A stretch of DNA of 37,278 bases from Gemmataceae bacterium. Lineage in GTDB: Bacteria > Planctomycetota > Planctomycetia > Gemmatales > Gemmataceae. Below, piece after piece: positions 16,890 through 26,453 of this stretch (its first letter is position 1; each line of letters starts with the position of its first letter). The notes beneath the pieces are model-generated. The model had not been told where the DNA came from and ran no database searches. It worked only from the letters and a program-made list of their open reading frames with translations. The stretch lies in the NCBI GenBank assembly GCA_019752375.1, contig JAIEMG010000052.1, positions 1 through 37,278 on the forward strand, read 5' to 3'. The position numbers and the translations under genes were made by a program.

Positions 16890-17133
16890 GGAACGGACCT
16901 CCGGAACGGGGAACGGACTTGCTCGAACGATGGGAGTTGGTCTGCAAGCCGGGAAACGCTATTCAAGTGTAAAGAATGCGCGGTCCGTGTCAATCAAATT
17001 ACCCAGGCAAGCTAGGGGGAAGAGGCTTGCCTCTGGCGCGAAGCAGCGAACCGCCGCGAAGCGCCGAATAGGCCCATCGTATCGGCCATGACGACTTTCC
17101 CGCGTCTGTGCAAAAATCAAGCAGCGTGTAACC

Positions 17134-17352
17134 TGTAGGGTGCGTCAAGCGTACTCGCGCGGACGCACTACAAACCCATCGGTTGCTGGATACTGCACGC
17201 GGTAGAGAATGATTGTGTCCGGTGGGCCAGACACTCTTGACAAGAGTGTCTGGCCCACCTTGCCAGGTATCCATTCGGCCCGCGTGCAGTATAACAGCCC
17301 GACGTGTGTGCATTCCGGTGCGTCCGCGCGAGTACGCTTGACGCACCCTACA
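17134..17352. repeat. Three-layer nested inverted-repeat element (copy 2)
   Basis: The outer arms 17134-17168 and 17318-17352 are a perfect 35-bp inverted repeat. Inside, 17190-17202 and 17280-17292 form a perfect 13-bp pair, and in the centre 17221-17239 and 17241-17259 form a perfect 19-bp pair. The middle and inner layers are related to 12305-12414, while the outer layer is not present there. This suggests one palindromic element inserted within another. It has no coding capacity. Confidence 0.9.
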
Positions 17353-17469
17353 AATACCGTCCGCCGAAGGCCGGCTCACCCCGCCAAGCCGTTGCGGTGG
17401 CGTGATGAGGCTGCGATTGCAACGTGCCTCATTCAATCGACCTAACCCACACAGACCCACCAAATGGAC

Positions 17470-17498
17470 TTGACAGCGCAGATTGACCGCCCTAGACT
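17470..17498 (+). promoter_or_regulatory. Sigma70-like promoter candidate upstream of polA
   Basis: A perfect -35 TTGACA (17470-17475) is followed after 17 bases by TAGACT (17493-17498), a 4/6 match to the -10 consensus. Transcription would start near 17505 and leave a leader of about 300 bases before polA. Planctomycete promoters are poorly defined, so this is only a pattern match. Confidence 0.4.
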
Positions 17499-17804
17499 TC
17501 CGATGGATGAAGCATTCGCTCTCCGCTGCGTGCGATCATGTCCTGTTCCGTTGATCTCGTCTGCTTCCTTTGACTCGCAGGGAATAGGTCGTTTCCACTC
17601 GGTGGCTGATCCCGCAGCCCTTCTGTGATCTTCAACGACGAATCCCGGCCCTACCCCCCTGGGGGAATGCCTAATTTCGAATTCCTAATGACTGATCAAT
17701 GACCAAGGAGCGATGGCTGGTCCCTTGGGTTTGGGAGTTCGGCCTTTGGCATTAATCAGACATTAGTCCTTATTCATTAGACATTTCCGCTTTTGGTCCT
17801 GGTC

Positions 17805-20663
17805 ATGGCATCAAGCGGCGCCGCGTCGGCGTATCTGATTGACTCTCACTCGCTCATTTTCCAGGTGTTTCACGCCATCCCGGAAATGAGCAGCCCGTCC
17901 GGATTGCCGACCAACGCGCTGTTCGGCTTCACGCGCGACATGCTGTTCCTGCGCGAGAAGAAGCCCGACTATCTGATCTGTGCGTTCGATTTGCCTGGCC
18001 CGGTGTTTCGCAACGACCTGTATCCGGATTACAAGGCGCATCGAGAAGCGCCGCCGGACGACCTCATCAGCCAGATCCCATTGATCTACCGAGTCCTGGA
18101 AGGGCTACGCATTCCCGTGGTGAGCATGGCGGGCTTCGAGGCCGACGACGTCCTTGCCACCTTGGCCGTGGCCGGCGATCGGCGCGGCCTCAACGTCTTT
18201 GTCTGCACCAGCGACAAGGACTGTCGGCAGCTGATCTCCGACGGCGTGCGACTTTACAGCCTGCGTAAGCACCAGGAATTCGGCCGCGATGAGCTGCTGA
18301 AGGACTGGGGCATCACGCCGGAGCAGGTGGTCGATTTCCAGAGCCTGGTGGGCGATGCAGTGGACAACGTGCCTGGCGTGCCCGGCATCGGCCCGAAGAC
18401 CGCAACCAAGCTGTTGCAGGAACACGGCACACTGGAAAAGGTGATCGAAGCCGCTGCACGTGTGGCGGCCAGCGGCGAGAAGGGGAAGAAGGAAGGGAGC
18501 CTGACGCCGCGACTGGCGAAGGCGATCGTGGACTTTGCTGACAAGCTCAAGATCGGCCGGCAACTCGTGGAGCTGCGCAAGGACGTTCCCGTAAAGATCG
18601 ACTGGGATGCCTGGAGCTTGCAGGAGCCGGACGTCGAGGCTTTGCTGCCAATGTTCCGCGAATTTGGCTTCCGCAGTTTCGCGGACCAGGTCCGATCGGC
18701 AGCGCTGTCGCGAGTCGGCGTGGCGGTCACGGTGCCGGACGATTCGACACCCGTGCAGGGCGAACTGTTTCCCTTCGGCGCGAACACGACGCACGGCGAG
18801 CCTGTTCCCGTCAAATCGAACGGCCACGCGAAGGCTGGGCCCTGGCAGGCGACCTATCGTCTGGTCGATTCGCCAAAGAAGCTCGATGCCTTCGAGAAAC
18901 GCCTGCGAAAGCAGCATCGAATCGCAGTTGATCTGGAGACGACGAGCCTGGAACCGCGCCGTGCCGAGATCGTTGGGCTCGCTTTTTGCTGGAAGGAAGG
19001 CGAGGGCTGGTATCTGCCGGTGCGCGGGCCGGAAGGCACCGCGCTGCTCGATCCAATGAAAACCCTGGAACGGCTGCGGCCCTTGCTGGAAGACGCGAAG
19101 GTGCAAAAGGTCAACCAGAACATCAAGTACGACCTGATGGTCTTTCGGCAGGCAGGCGTCACGCTAGCGGGTATCGGCGGCGACTCGATGGTGGCCGACT
19201 ATCTGCTGCACGCGGGCGAACGCAGCCACGGCATGACCGACCTGGCCACGCGCTACTTGAATCACCAGGTCATCCCGATCACCGACCTCATCGGCAAGAA
19301 TGGCAAGAACCAGCTGCGCATGGACCAGGTGGAACCTGCCAAGGTCGCCGAGTACTCAGGGGAAGATGCCGACGTTGCCTGGCGATTGTGCCGGATCATC
19401 GAGCCCCAACTGGAGCAGCCGGGGTTAAAGAAACTGTATGACGAGCTGGAAGTGCCGCTGATCGAGGTGCTGGCGGAGTTGGAGTTCAACGGCATCCGCC
19501 TGGATATCGCAATGCTGGAACGGCTCAGCAGGGAGATGGCGACGCAATTGAGCGGCATGGAAGAGGAAATCCACCGACTGGCGGGCCACGAATTCAACAT
19601 CGCCTCTTCCAAGCAACTGCGGGAAGTGCTCTTCGACGAGATGAAGTTGCCGGCGCAGCGCAAGACGGGCATCACGGGCGAGTCAAGCACCGATTCCGAG
19701 ACCCTGGAACGTCTCGCAGCCCTCGGCCACGAGTTGCCGCGAAAGATCCTGGAGCATCGGCAGATCGCGAAGCTGAAGGGCACCTACGTCGATGCCTTGC
19801 CGAGCCTGATGAATCCGGCGACGGGCCGCGTCCACGCGTCATTCAACCAAACCGTGGCCGCGACGGGCCGACTGTCGTCCAGCGATCCGAACTTGCAGAA
19901 CATCCCCGTGCGCACCGAGCAGGGCCGTCAGATTCGTCAGGCGTTTCTTCCCGAGGAAGGCTGGCAGCTCCTGACGGCGGATTACTCGCAAATCGAATTG
20001 CGGCTGCTGGCTCACTTCACCGGCGACGAGGCATTACGGCGAGCGTTCGCGGAAGACCAGGACATTCACGCGGTGGTGGCGGCGCAGGTGTTCGGCGTGG
20101 AAGAAAAGGAAGTCACCAAGGACATGCGCCGGATGGCCAAGACCGTGAACTTCGGCATCATTTACGGCATGAGCGCCTTTGGCCTGGCGCAGCGCCTGGA
20201 GATCCCGAAAGCGGAAGCAGGCAAGTTCATCACCGCCTACTTCGCCCGCTATCCAAAGGTGCTCGACTACCAGCAACGGCTTTTGAGCGACTGCCGCAAG
20301 AACGGCTATGTGAGCACGATCCTAGGCCGCCGCCGCGCCATCAGCGGCATCCGTGCCTTTACGACTTATACCTCGCGCAATCAGCCGGAGCGCGAAGCGA
20401 TCAACATGGAGATCCAGGGCTCCGCCGCCGACCTGATGAAGCTCGCGATGCTCAACGTCTACCGCCGCTTGCGGCTTCGCGGCCACAGCGCCCGGATGTT
20501 ATTGACCGTCCACGACGAGCTCGTCTTCGAGGTGCCACCGCAGGAACTGAAGGAGGTCGCGACGCTGGTTGAAGAAGAGATGACGGGAGCGATGAAGCTT
20601 GCAGTGCCGCTGAAGGTAGATTTGGGGGCGGGGAAGAACTGGTTGGATGTGGAAGAAGTGTAA
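17805..20663 (+). CDS. polA: DNA polymerase I
   Basis: ATG 17805 gives 952 residues; a TTG four codons upstream is less likely. All three classical parts are present. The N-terminal 5'-3' exonuclease (about 1-300) has AYLIDSHSLIF, GFEADDVLA and GDAVDNVPGVPGIGPKTA. The 3'-5' proofreading domain (about 345-545) keeps its acidic residues in VDLETTSLEP, NIKYDLMVF and EDADVAWRL, so proofreading should be active. The polymerase domain (about 570-952) has motif A DYSQIELRLLAHF, the finger helix RRMAKTVNFGIIYGMS and motif C TVHDELVFE. Pol I fills gaps, removes RNA primers and takes part in excision repair in the cytoplasm. The gene is long in the linker between the exonuclease domains (about 300-345). 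Confidence 0.97.
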   Translation: MASSGAASAYLIDSHSLIFQVFHAIPEMSSPSGLPTNALFGFTRDMLFLREKKPDYLICAFDLPGPVFRNDLYPDYKAHREAPPDDLISQIPLIYRVLEGLRIPVVSMAGFEADDVLATLAVAGDRRGLNVFVCTSDKDCRQLISDGVRLYSLRKHQEFGRDELLKDWGITPEQVVDFQSLVGDAVDNVPGVPGIGPKTATKLLQEHGTLEKVIEAAARVAASGEKGKKEGSLTPRLAKAIVDFADKLKIGRQLVELRKDVPVKIDWDAWSLQEPDVEALLPMFREFGFRSFADQVRSAALSRVGVAVTVPDDSTPVQGELFPFGANTTHGEPVPVKSNGHAKAGPWQATYRLVDSPKKLDAFEKRLRKQHRIAVDLETTSLEPRRAEIVGLAFCWKEGEGWYLPVRGPEGTALLDPMKTLERLRPLLEDAKVQKVNQNIKYDLMVFRQAGVTLAGIGGDSMVADYLLHAGERSHGMTDLATRYLNHQVIPITDLIGKNGKNQLRMDQVEPAKVAEYSGEDADVAWRLCRIIEPQLEQPGLKKLYDELEVPLIEVLAELEFNGIRLDIAMLERLSREMATQLSGMEEEIHRLAGHEFNIASSKQLREVLFDEMKLPAQRKTGITGESSTDSETLERLAALGHELPRKILEHRQIAKLKGTYVDALPSLMNPATGRVHASFNQTVAATGRLSSSDPNLQNIPVRTEQGRQIRQAFLPEEGWQLLTADYSQIELRLLAHFTGDEALRRAFAEDQDIHAVVAAQVFGVEEKEVTKDMRRMAKTVNFGIIYGMSAFGLAQRLEIPKAEAGKFITAYFARYPKVLDYQQRLLSDCRKNGYVSTILGRRRAISGIRAFTTYTSRNQPEREAINMEIQGSAADLMKLAMLNVYRRLRLRGHSARMLLTVHDELVFEVPPQELKEVATLVEEEMTGAMKLAVPLKVDLGAGKNWLDVEEV

Positions 20664-20794
20664 ATCTTTGGAAACCGGCGCTGCGTCAGCCGTTCAAGAC
20701 GCTGTTGGTCTCGGAACGCATTCACGGGAAGCACTCACCCCGGTGCGATTTGTAGGGTCCGCTGTGCGGTGAAGAGGGACCGTGTAGAGGGTGA

Positions 20795-21055
20795 ATGATG
20801 GTAACGATCACTTTTCCTGATCGGGATACGGAAAAACGGGCCCTGGGCTTCTTGCTGGGACGGTTTTCCGGCCGCGTGCTACGCTCCGGGGAGCACATCG
20901 TGCCCGAAGCGGCCCTGCCTGTGCTGACGAAGGAGAAAATCACTTACTCCGTCAAGGGGACGACCACCTATGCGGAAGAACTGGCGGCGCTACGAGGTGA
21001 TGCTGCCCCTTCAGTTCAACGACGGAAGCGAAATTCCCGTAGAGCTTCGCAGTGA
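20795..21055 (+). CDS. Small hypothetical protein, first of an overlapping pair
   Basis: The 86-residue ORF starts with two ATGs (20795 and 20798) behind a good ribosome site (GAGGGTG). It begins VTITFPDRDTEKRALGFLLG and has a mixed helix-strand first half and a very basic tail (VQRRKRNSRRASQ). It overlaps the next ORF by 86 bases in another frame. I do not recognise the family. The Shine-Dalgarno, the protein-like first 65 residues and the overlap with a conserved-looking partner support it as a real gene. A small basic protein paired with another small protein recalls toxin-antitoxin pairs, but that is speculation. Confidence 0.55.
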   Translation: MMVTITFPDRDTEKRALGFLLGRFSGRVLRSGEHIVPEAALPVLTKEKITYSVKGTTTYAEELAALRGDAAPSVQRRKRNSRRASQ

Positions 21056-21290
21056 AGCGGTGCTGGACATTGCCTTGCACTTTGGCGGAGCCAGCTACGA
21101 GGCGCAGTCGGTCGAAGGGCACTGGATTCATAATGGCACCCACTACCGAGACAACCACGCAAAACTGGTCATCGATTTGCCGGAAACTGTGAAAAACCGA
21201 CGCTGGATGAAAGCGTTCAAGGCCCGCTGGAAAGAGCGATTACAGCAACTGGAACTCTGGATGGTGAGCTATCGCATCGAAGTCGAATAA
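20970..21290 (+). CDS. Small conserved hypothetical protein, second of an overlapping pair
   Basis: The 106-residue product starts inside the preceding gene, in another frame (ATG 20970). The sequence RRYEVMLPLQFNDGSEIPVE, the central GHWIHNGTHYRDNHAKLVID and the ending WMVSYRIEVE resemble, from memory, a widespread family of about 110-residue proteins with no assigned function. The start at 20970 keeps the N-terminal YEV-LPL-FNDG segment typical of that group. It has no signal peptide or membrane helix. Its stop at 21290 overlaps the open frame of coaE, so the three genes are probably one transcript with translational coupling. Confidence 0.7.
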   Translation: MRKNWRRYEVMLPLQFNDGSEIPVELRSEAVLDIALHFGGASYEAQSVEGHWIHNGTHYRDNHAKLVIDLPETVKNRRWMKAFKARWKERLQQLELWMVSYRIEVE

Positions 21291-21912
21291 ACCCGTCCTC
21301 GGCCTGATCGGCGGTATCGGCAGCGGCAAGAGCCATGTCGCCGCCGAATTCGCGAAGCATGGCGGCCATCTGATTTCCGGCGATCAGCTCGGCCACGAGG
21401 CCTTGCGGCAGCCGGACATCAAGGAACAGGTGGTGCGGCGCTGGGGCCGCGAGGTGCTGGACGACAACGGTGAGATTGTCCGGCGCCGAGTGGGCGCGAA
21501 GGTCTTCGCCAACCCGGCGGAACGCCATGCCCTGGAGGCGATGGTTTTCCCTTTCATCGAGGACGGCATTCGCAAGCAGATCGAGAGTGCGCAAGCGGAT
21601 GCCCAGGTCGCGTTTGTCATCCTGGACGCGGCGATCATGCTGGAGACGGGATGGAATAAGGTGTGCGACTCGCTCGTCTATGTTCATGCCCCCCACGAAA
21701 TTCGCCTGCAACGGCTGGCGGAGAAACGTGGGTGGTCTGCGAAGGAGGTGGAAGGGCGCGAAAACGCGCAGTTATCCTTGAATGACAAGCGCCATCACGC
21801 CGACTTCGTGATCGACAACTCCGGCGCCCCGGAGGCCGTCGCCCCGCAGGTGGAGGGCCTGCTGGAGAAGCTGGGAATCCCCCATCGACAAAAAAGCGAA
21901 GAATTCCGATAA
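21271..21912 (+). CDS. coaE: Dephospho-CoA kinase, start codon unclear
   Basis: The product has the P-loop GGIGSGKS, the acceptor region GDQLGHEAL, the LID-type segment VYVHAPHEIRLQRLAEKRGW and the C-terminal ADFVIDNSG typical of CoaE, which phosphorylates dephospho-CoA in the last step of coenzyme A synthesis. The frame is open only from 21268, after a TGA, and contains no ATG, GTG or TTG before the P-loop. The first such codon is TTG 21403, which would remove the P-loop and inactivate the enzyme. I therefore place the start provisionally at ATC 21271 (213 residues, normal length), with CTG 21304 as another choice. A +1 frameshift from the upstream gene or a sequence error are alternatives. 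Confidence 0.82.
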   Translation: MASKSNKPVLGLIGGIGSGKSHVAAEFAKHGGHLISGDQLGHEALRQPDIKEQVVRRWGREVLDDNGEIVRRRVGAKVFANPAERHALEAMVFPFIEDGIRKQIESAQADAQVAFVILDAAIMLETGWNKVCDSLVYVHAPHEIRLQRLAEKRGWSAKEVEGRENAQLSLNDKRHHADFVIDNSGAPEAVAPQVEGLLEKLGIPHRQKSEEFR

Positions 21913-22073
21913 TTCCCAAGAACGATCACACGGTCAGGCTTATCTAAACGAGCAACGATCAGCCGTACGAAGTGGATTACCCATTCTAAATTCCTGTGCA
22001 ACGCCTGCCGCTGGCGATTGCCGCGCGGAGCACCCATCGGGAGACATTTCGGTGTCCCCAGCGCGGCCGGAGG

Positions 22074-22169
22074 GATGACAAGGTGACAAGGTGACCGGGT
22101 GACAAGGTGAACGTACAAGACCTTGTCTTCGTTCACCTTGTCACCAGGTCACCTTGTCACCTTGTCATC
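22074..22169. repeat. 40-bp inverted repeat in the rho leader
   Basis: Arms 22074-22113 and 22130-22169 are reverse complements with one mismatch; the 16-base loop can add five more pairs. The arms consist of direct repeats of GTGACAAG. The hairpin ends 42 bases before the rho start codon, so it would be in the mRNA leader. The rest of the gap from 21913 shows nothing recognisable. Confidence 0.88.
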
Positions 22170-22211
22170 TCCGCCGCCTCTAGCGCCAGCTACTCGAAGG
22201 AGACACGGACC

Positions 22212-23708
<1,497 letters not shown>

Positions 23709-23731
23709 TTTGCCGATCAGCAAGGTGAACC

Positions 23732-24301
23732 ATGAGCGCTGCACCAGCCAGTACTTTGATGACGACGGAGGAGTTCCTCGCGTTGCCGGACGACGGCATG
23801 GAGCGCGATCTGATCCGCGGCCAGTTGCGGGAAAAGCCCATGACCAGACGAAATCCGCGACACAGCCACTCGGAAGCGAAGATCGCTTATTTTCTCTGGT
23901 CCTGGCTTCTCCAGCAGCCGGAACCCCGAGGCGAAGTCCTCGATGGTGATGCAGGTTTCCGCCTGCGTCGCGATCCCGACAGCACGGTAGGAATTGATGT
24001 TGCTTACATCTCTGCCGAACTGGCCAGCGCCACTCCGGGTGATGCTGGTCTGATTGACGGCATCCCGGTTCTGGCTGTGGAGATCCTCTCTCCTTCGAAC
24101 ACCCAAGAAGAGGTGATGGAGAAAGTGCAAGAGTACCTGACTGTCGGCGTGCCGCTGACCTGGGTCGTTGAACCGGTGTTTCGGACCGTCACCATCTATC
24201 GACCAGGGCACGAGCCGGAACTGCTAAATTCACGGCAGGAGCTGGTAGGCGATCCCCACCTGTCCGGGTTTCGAGCGCCTGTGGCGGCGCTGTTCCGGTA
24301 A
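23732..24301 (+). CDS. Uma2 family putative restriction endonuclease
   Basis: The 189-residue protein has the Uma2 (formerly DUF820) pattern: MTTEEFLALPDDGMERDLI at the N-terminus, Asp89 in VGIDVAYI, Glu117 in AVEILSPSN and Lys131 before EYLTVGVPLTWVV. These form a PD-(D/E)xK nuclease-type active site. Uma2 genes are greatly expanded in planctomycetes and cyanobacteria, and their biological role is unsettled. It starts 23 bases after rho and may be read from the same transcript. Two decayed Uma2 remnants lie just downstream. Confidence 0.88.
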   Translation: MSAAPASTLMTTEEFLALPDDGMERDLIRGQLREKPMTRRNPRHSHSEAKIAYFLWSWLLQQPEPRGEVLDGDAGFRLRRDPDSTVGIDVAYISAELASATPGDAGLIDGIPVLAVEILSPSNTQEEVMEKVQEYLTVGVPLTWVVEPVFRTVTIYRPGHEPELLNSRQELVGDPHLSGFRAPVAALFR

Positions 24302-24333
24302 TGAGACGCGCACTAGATGCGGAGAGGAATGCC

Positions 24334-24408
24334 ATGTCATCTGTGACCCGCGCCGACGTGGACGACCTTTGCCGCACTCCGGGCGTGATGAGCATGAACG
24401 TAGCGTGA
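24334..24408 (+). pseudogene. Uma2 N-terminal fragment joined to a rho-tail-like sequence
   Basis: From ATG 24334 the frame reads MSSVTRADVDDLCRTPG, like the N-terminus of many Uma2 proteins (similarity from memory), then VMSMNVA and a stop. The bases 24387-24408 match the last bases of rho (23687-23708) at 20 of 22 positions. The fragment therefore looks like a recombination junction between an Uma2 copy and a copy of the rho 3' end. Confidence 0.6.
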
Positions 24409-24417
24409 GGCCTTGCG

Positions 24418-24546
24418 ATGTCCTCCAAAACGCGCGCAACGCTCGACCACCTGTAGAACACGTCCGGAAAGGCCGAGTTGATTGGCGGGAGGGTAGTCGA
24501 GTTCATGCTGGCGACATCCCCTCGGACCTTCGAATCTCTGCCGTAG
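24418..24546 (+). pseudogene. Decayed Uma2 family fragment
   Basis: From ATG 24418 the frame reads MSSKTRATLDHL, a TAG stop at 24454, then NTSGKAELIGGRVVEFM, followed by LATSPRTFESLP and a stop. The KAELIGGRVVEFM segment is a typical Uma2 N-terminal strand-turn-strand. The nuclease core is lost. It follows the similar fragment 24334-24408 directly. Confidence 0.65.
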
Positions 24547-24553
24547 GATTGCC

Positions 24554-26422
24554 GTGCCCACCGTTCCATTGTCGCTCGATCTGCGCCGGCCGCACGTCCG
24601 ACACCTCGCGGTGTTGGCCGTGCTGTTCACGCTTCTCAATGCCGTCAAGCCGTTGCAGATCGACGATAGCGCCTACTATTGCTTTGCACGGCAAATCAGC
24701 CAGGATCCACTGCATCCGTACGGCTTTGACATGTTCTGGTACACCTGGCCGCACCCCGCGAATGAGATCCTCGCCCCGCCTCTGCTGCCGTACTGGTGGT
24801 CCATCGCCCTGCACCTGTTTGGCGATCATACGTTTCTGAGCAAACTCTGGTTGGCGCCGTTCAGCATCTTGTTCGTCTGGTCGTTGGACGCGCTATTTCG
24901 TCGGTTCGCTCGCGGTTTGGAAACACCGCTGCTGTGGATGACGGTCCTGTCGCCGACGTTCCTGCCGAGCCTGAACCTGATGCTCGATGTGCCGGCCCTG
25001 GCGCTGGCGCTGACCGGCATCGTCGTCTTCTTCCGGGCCGCAGCTCGAGATTCGTTGCTCCTGGCCGTTGGCGCAGGCATTTTCGCGGGGCTGGCGGCGC
25101 AGACCAAGTACACCGGGTTCCTGGCGCCCGCGGTCATCTTGCTCTACGGGCTGATGTTTCGACGGATCCTCGTCGGCGCGGCGGCATTTGCGGTTGCGGC
25201 GTTGCTGTTCGTATCTTGGGAGTTGTTCATCATTCAGCAGCACGGACAGTCGCACTTCCTCTATCACCTGCACGACAGCGATTGGATTGTTCGCGAGCAC
25301 CACCCCAACGCGGCAGGCTTGGAGTACATCTGGGTACGCATCGTCGCCAAGGCCGACAATGCCGGACCGCTGTTGACGATTCTCGGCGCCATCTGTCCGC
25401 CGCTGATCCTGCTGAACCTGATTGCACTGGGAGTGCGCCGGAGTTATGCGATCGCGGCCGGCATCATTTTGGCGCTGGGATTTGTCTGCGTTGCGGTCAT
25501 GGACGAACGCTTCTTCATCGAACTGACGGCAATGCAGAGTTACCTTGATCGCGAACCGGCGGTCAGCGGCTTATTGACGATCGATCACCTGGTTTACGGA
25601 TTCTACGGCCTGTTGACGCTGGGCACCGCGGGGTGCGTATTGTGGTACTTGTGTGTGCGCGGCGAAGACGAGGAATATTCGGTCGTCCTCGCGGAATCGC
25701 TGGAAACATCCGTCGGAGCGCCCCTGCTGACCGTGGAAGCCGAGTCGTCGTGGCGGTGGCTGCTGTCGCCGTTTCGTCGCATCGATTACTTCCTGATCGT
25801 CTGGCTGTTGCTGGAGGTGATGGGCTACTTCGCTTTGACGCCATTTCCGGCGGTTCGGCGTGTGTTCGGCGTGGTCGTCGTCGGCACGCTTCTCGCCGGG
25901 CGCCTGGCGTCGCGCCGTTGCCGATCCGCGGAGCAGCGCCGGCTGGTTTGGCTGGCTGGCGCACTAAGCATCGGGCTTGGGTTACTCTTCTGGAGCGTGG
26001 ACACCAACGACGCGTATGCAGAGAAGCGCGCTGCCGAGGATGCGGCGGAGTTCATTCGGGCGCGCGAGCCGGACGCGACCATCTGGTATGTCGGCCACTG
26101 GGGTTTTCAGCATTATGCCGAGCGCGCGGGGATGATCCCGGTGATTCCCGGCGGTATCCAGCGTGTCGAAGGTTCGCGTTTGCGCAAGGGCGATTGGTTC
26201 GTCAAGCCGGACTGGCGATTGAACCAGCAGATGGTTCGCGTCAGCAAGTGGCATACCGAACCGGTGGAGGACCGGGTTACCGCGGATCACCTGCCGTTGC
26301 GGACCGTCCAGGGATATTATGGTGGTCGCATCCCATTGGAGCATCACAGCGGCCCACGCGTCACGGTGTCGATCTTTCGGGTGACGGAGGACTGGTCGCC
26401 CTGGGTGGAAACGTGGGAATGA
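24554..26422 (+). CDS. Polytopic GT-C type glycosyltransferase-like protein
   Basis: GTG 24554 begins a 622-residue membrane protein with about ten hydrophobic helices. The first outer loop carries the adjacent acidic pair Asp37-Asp38 in LQIDDSAYYCF, the position of the catalytic Asp in GT-C enzymes such as family 39 mannosyl- and ArnT-type transferases. SLNLMLDVPALALAL and LAAQTKYTGFL are further family-like motifs. These enzymes move sugars from polyprenyl-phosphate donors to lipid or protein acceptors on the outer face of the membrane. A soluble C-terminal part (about 500-622) follows the last helix. Donor and acceptor are unknown. It may work with the surface-glycan operon at 30155-36637, though it lies apart from it. 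Confidence 0.78.
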   Translation: MPTVPLSLDLRRPHVRHLAVLAVLFTLLNAVKPLQIDDSAYYCFARQISQDPLHPYGFDMFWYTWPHPANEILAPPLLPYWWSIALHLFGDHTFLSKLWLAPFSILFVWSLDALFRRFARGLETPLLWMTVLSPTFLPSLNLMLDVPALALALTGIVVFFRAAARDSLLLAVGAGIFAGLAAQTKYTGFLAPAVILLYGLMFRRILVGAAAFAVAALLFVSWELFIIQQHGQSHFLYHLHDSDWIVREHHPNAAGLEYIWVRIVAKADNAGPLLTILGAICPPLILLNLIALGVRRSYAIAAGIILALGFVCVAVMDERFFIELTAMQSYLDREPAVSGLLTIDHLVYGFYGLLTLGTAGCVLWYLCVRGEDEEYSVVLAESLETSVGAPLLTVEAESSWRWLLSPFRRIDYFLIVWLLLEVMGYFALTPFPAVRRVFGVVVVGTLLAGRLASRRCRSAEQRRLVWLAGALSIGLGLLFWSVDTNDAYAEKRAAEDAAEFIRAREPDATIWYVGHWGFQHYAERAGMIPVIPGGIQRVEGSRLRKGDWFVKPDWRLNQQMVRVSKWHTEPVEDRVTADHLPLRTVQGYYGGRIPLEHHSGPRVTVSIFRVTEDWSPWVETWE

Positions 26423-26453
26423 CCGGCGCCGCGGTGCTGGAAGCGTCAACGAT

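Larger units (their letters stand above)
16890..17804. other. 915-bp intergenic region before polA
   Basis: This gap separates a leftward gene from polA. It contains the nested palindromic element at 17134-17352, a sigma70-like promoter at 17470-17498, and, from about 17670 to 17790, AT-richer sequence with imperfect inverted repeats of the CATTAGTC/GACTGATCAATG type. I found no ORF with coding character and no tRNA-like cloverleaf. Confidence 0.6.

Noticed and set aside
16890..17804. tRNA or known riboswitch in the large gap before polA
   Set aside because: No T-arm consensus, cloverleaf or known riboswitch core was found by eye; only palindromic repeats and a promoter-like pair.
20795..21290. 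Named toxin-antitoxin family
   Set aside because: The overlap is suggestive, but neither protein shows a motif of a known toxin or antitoxin family, so no such name is given.
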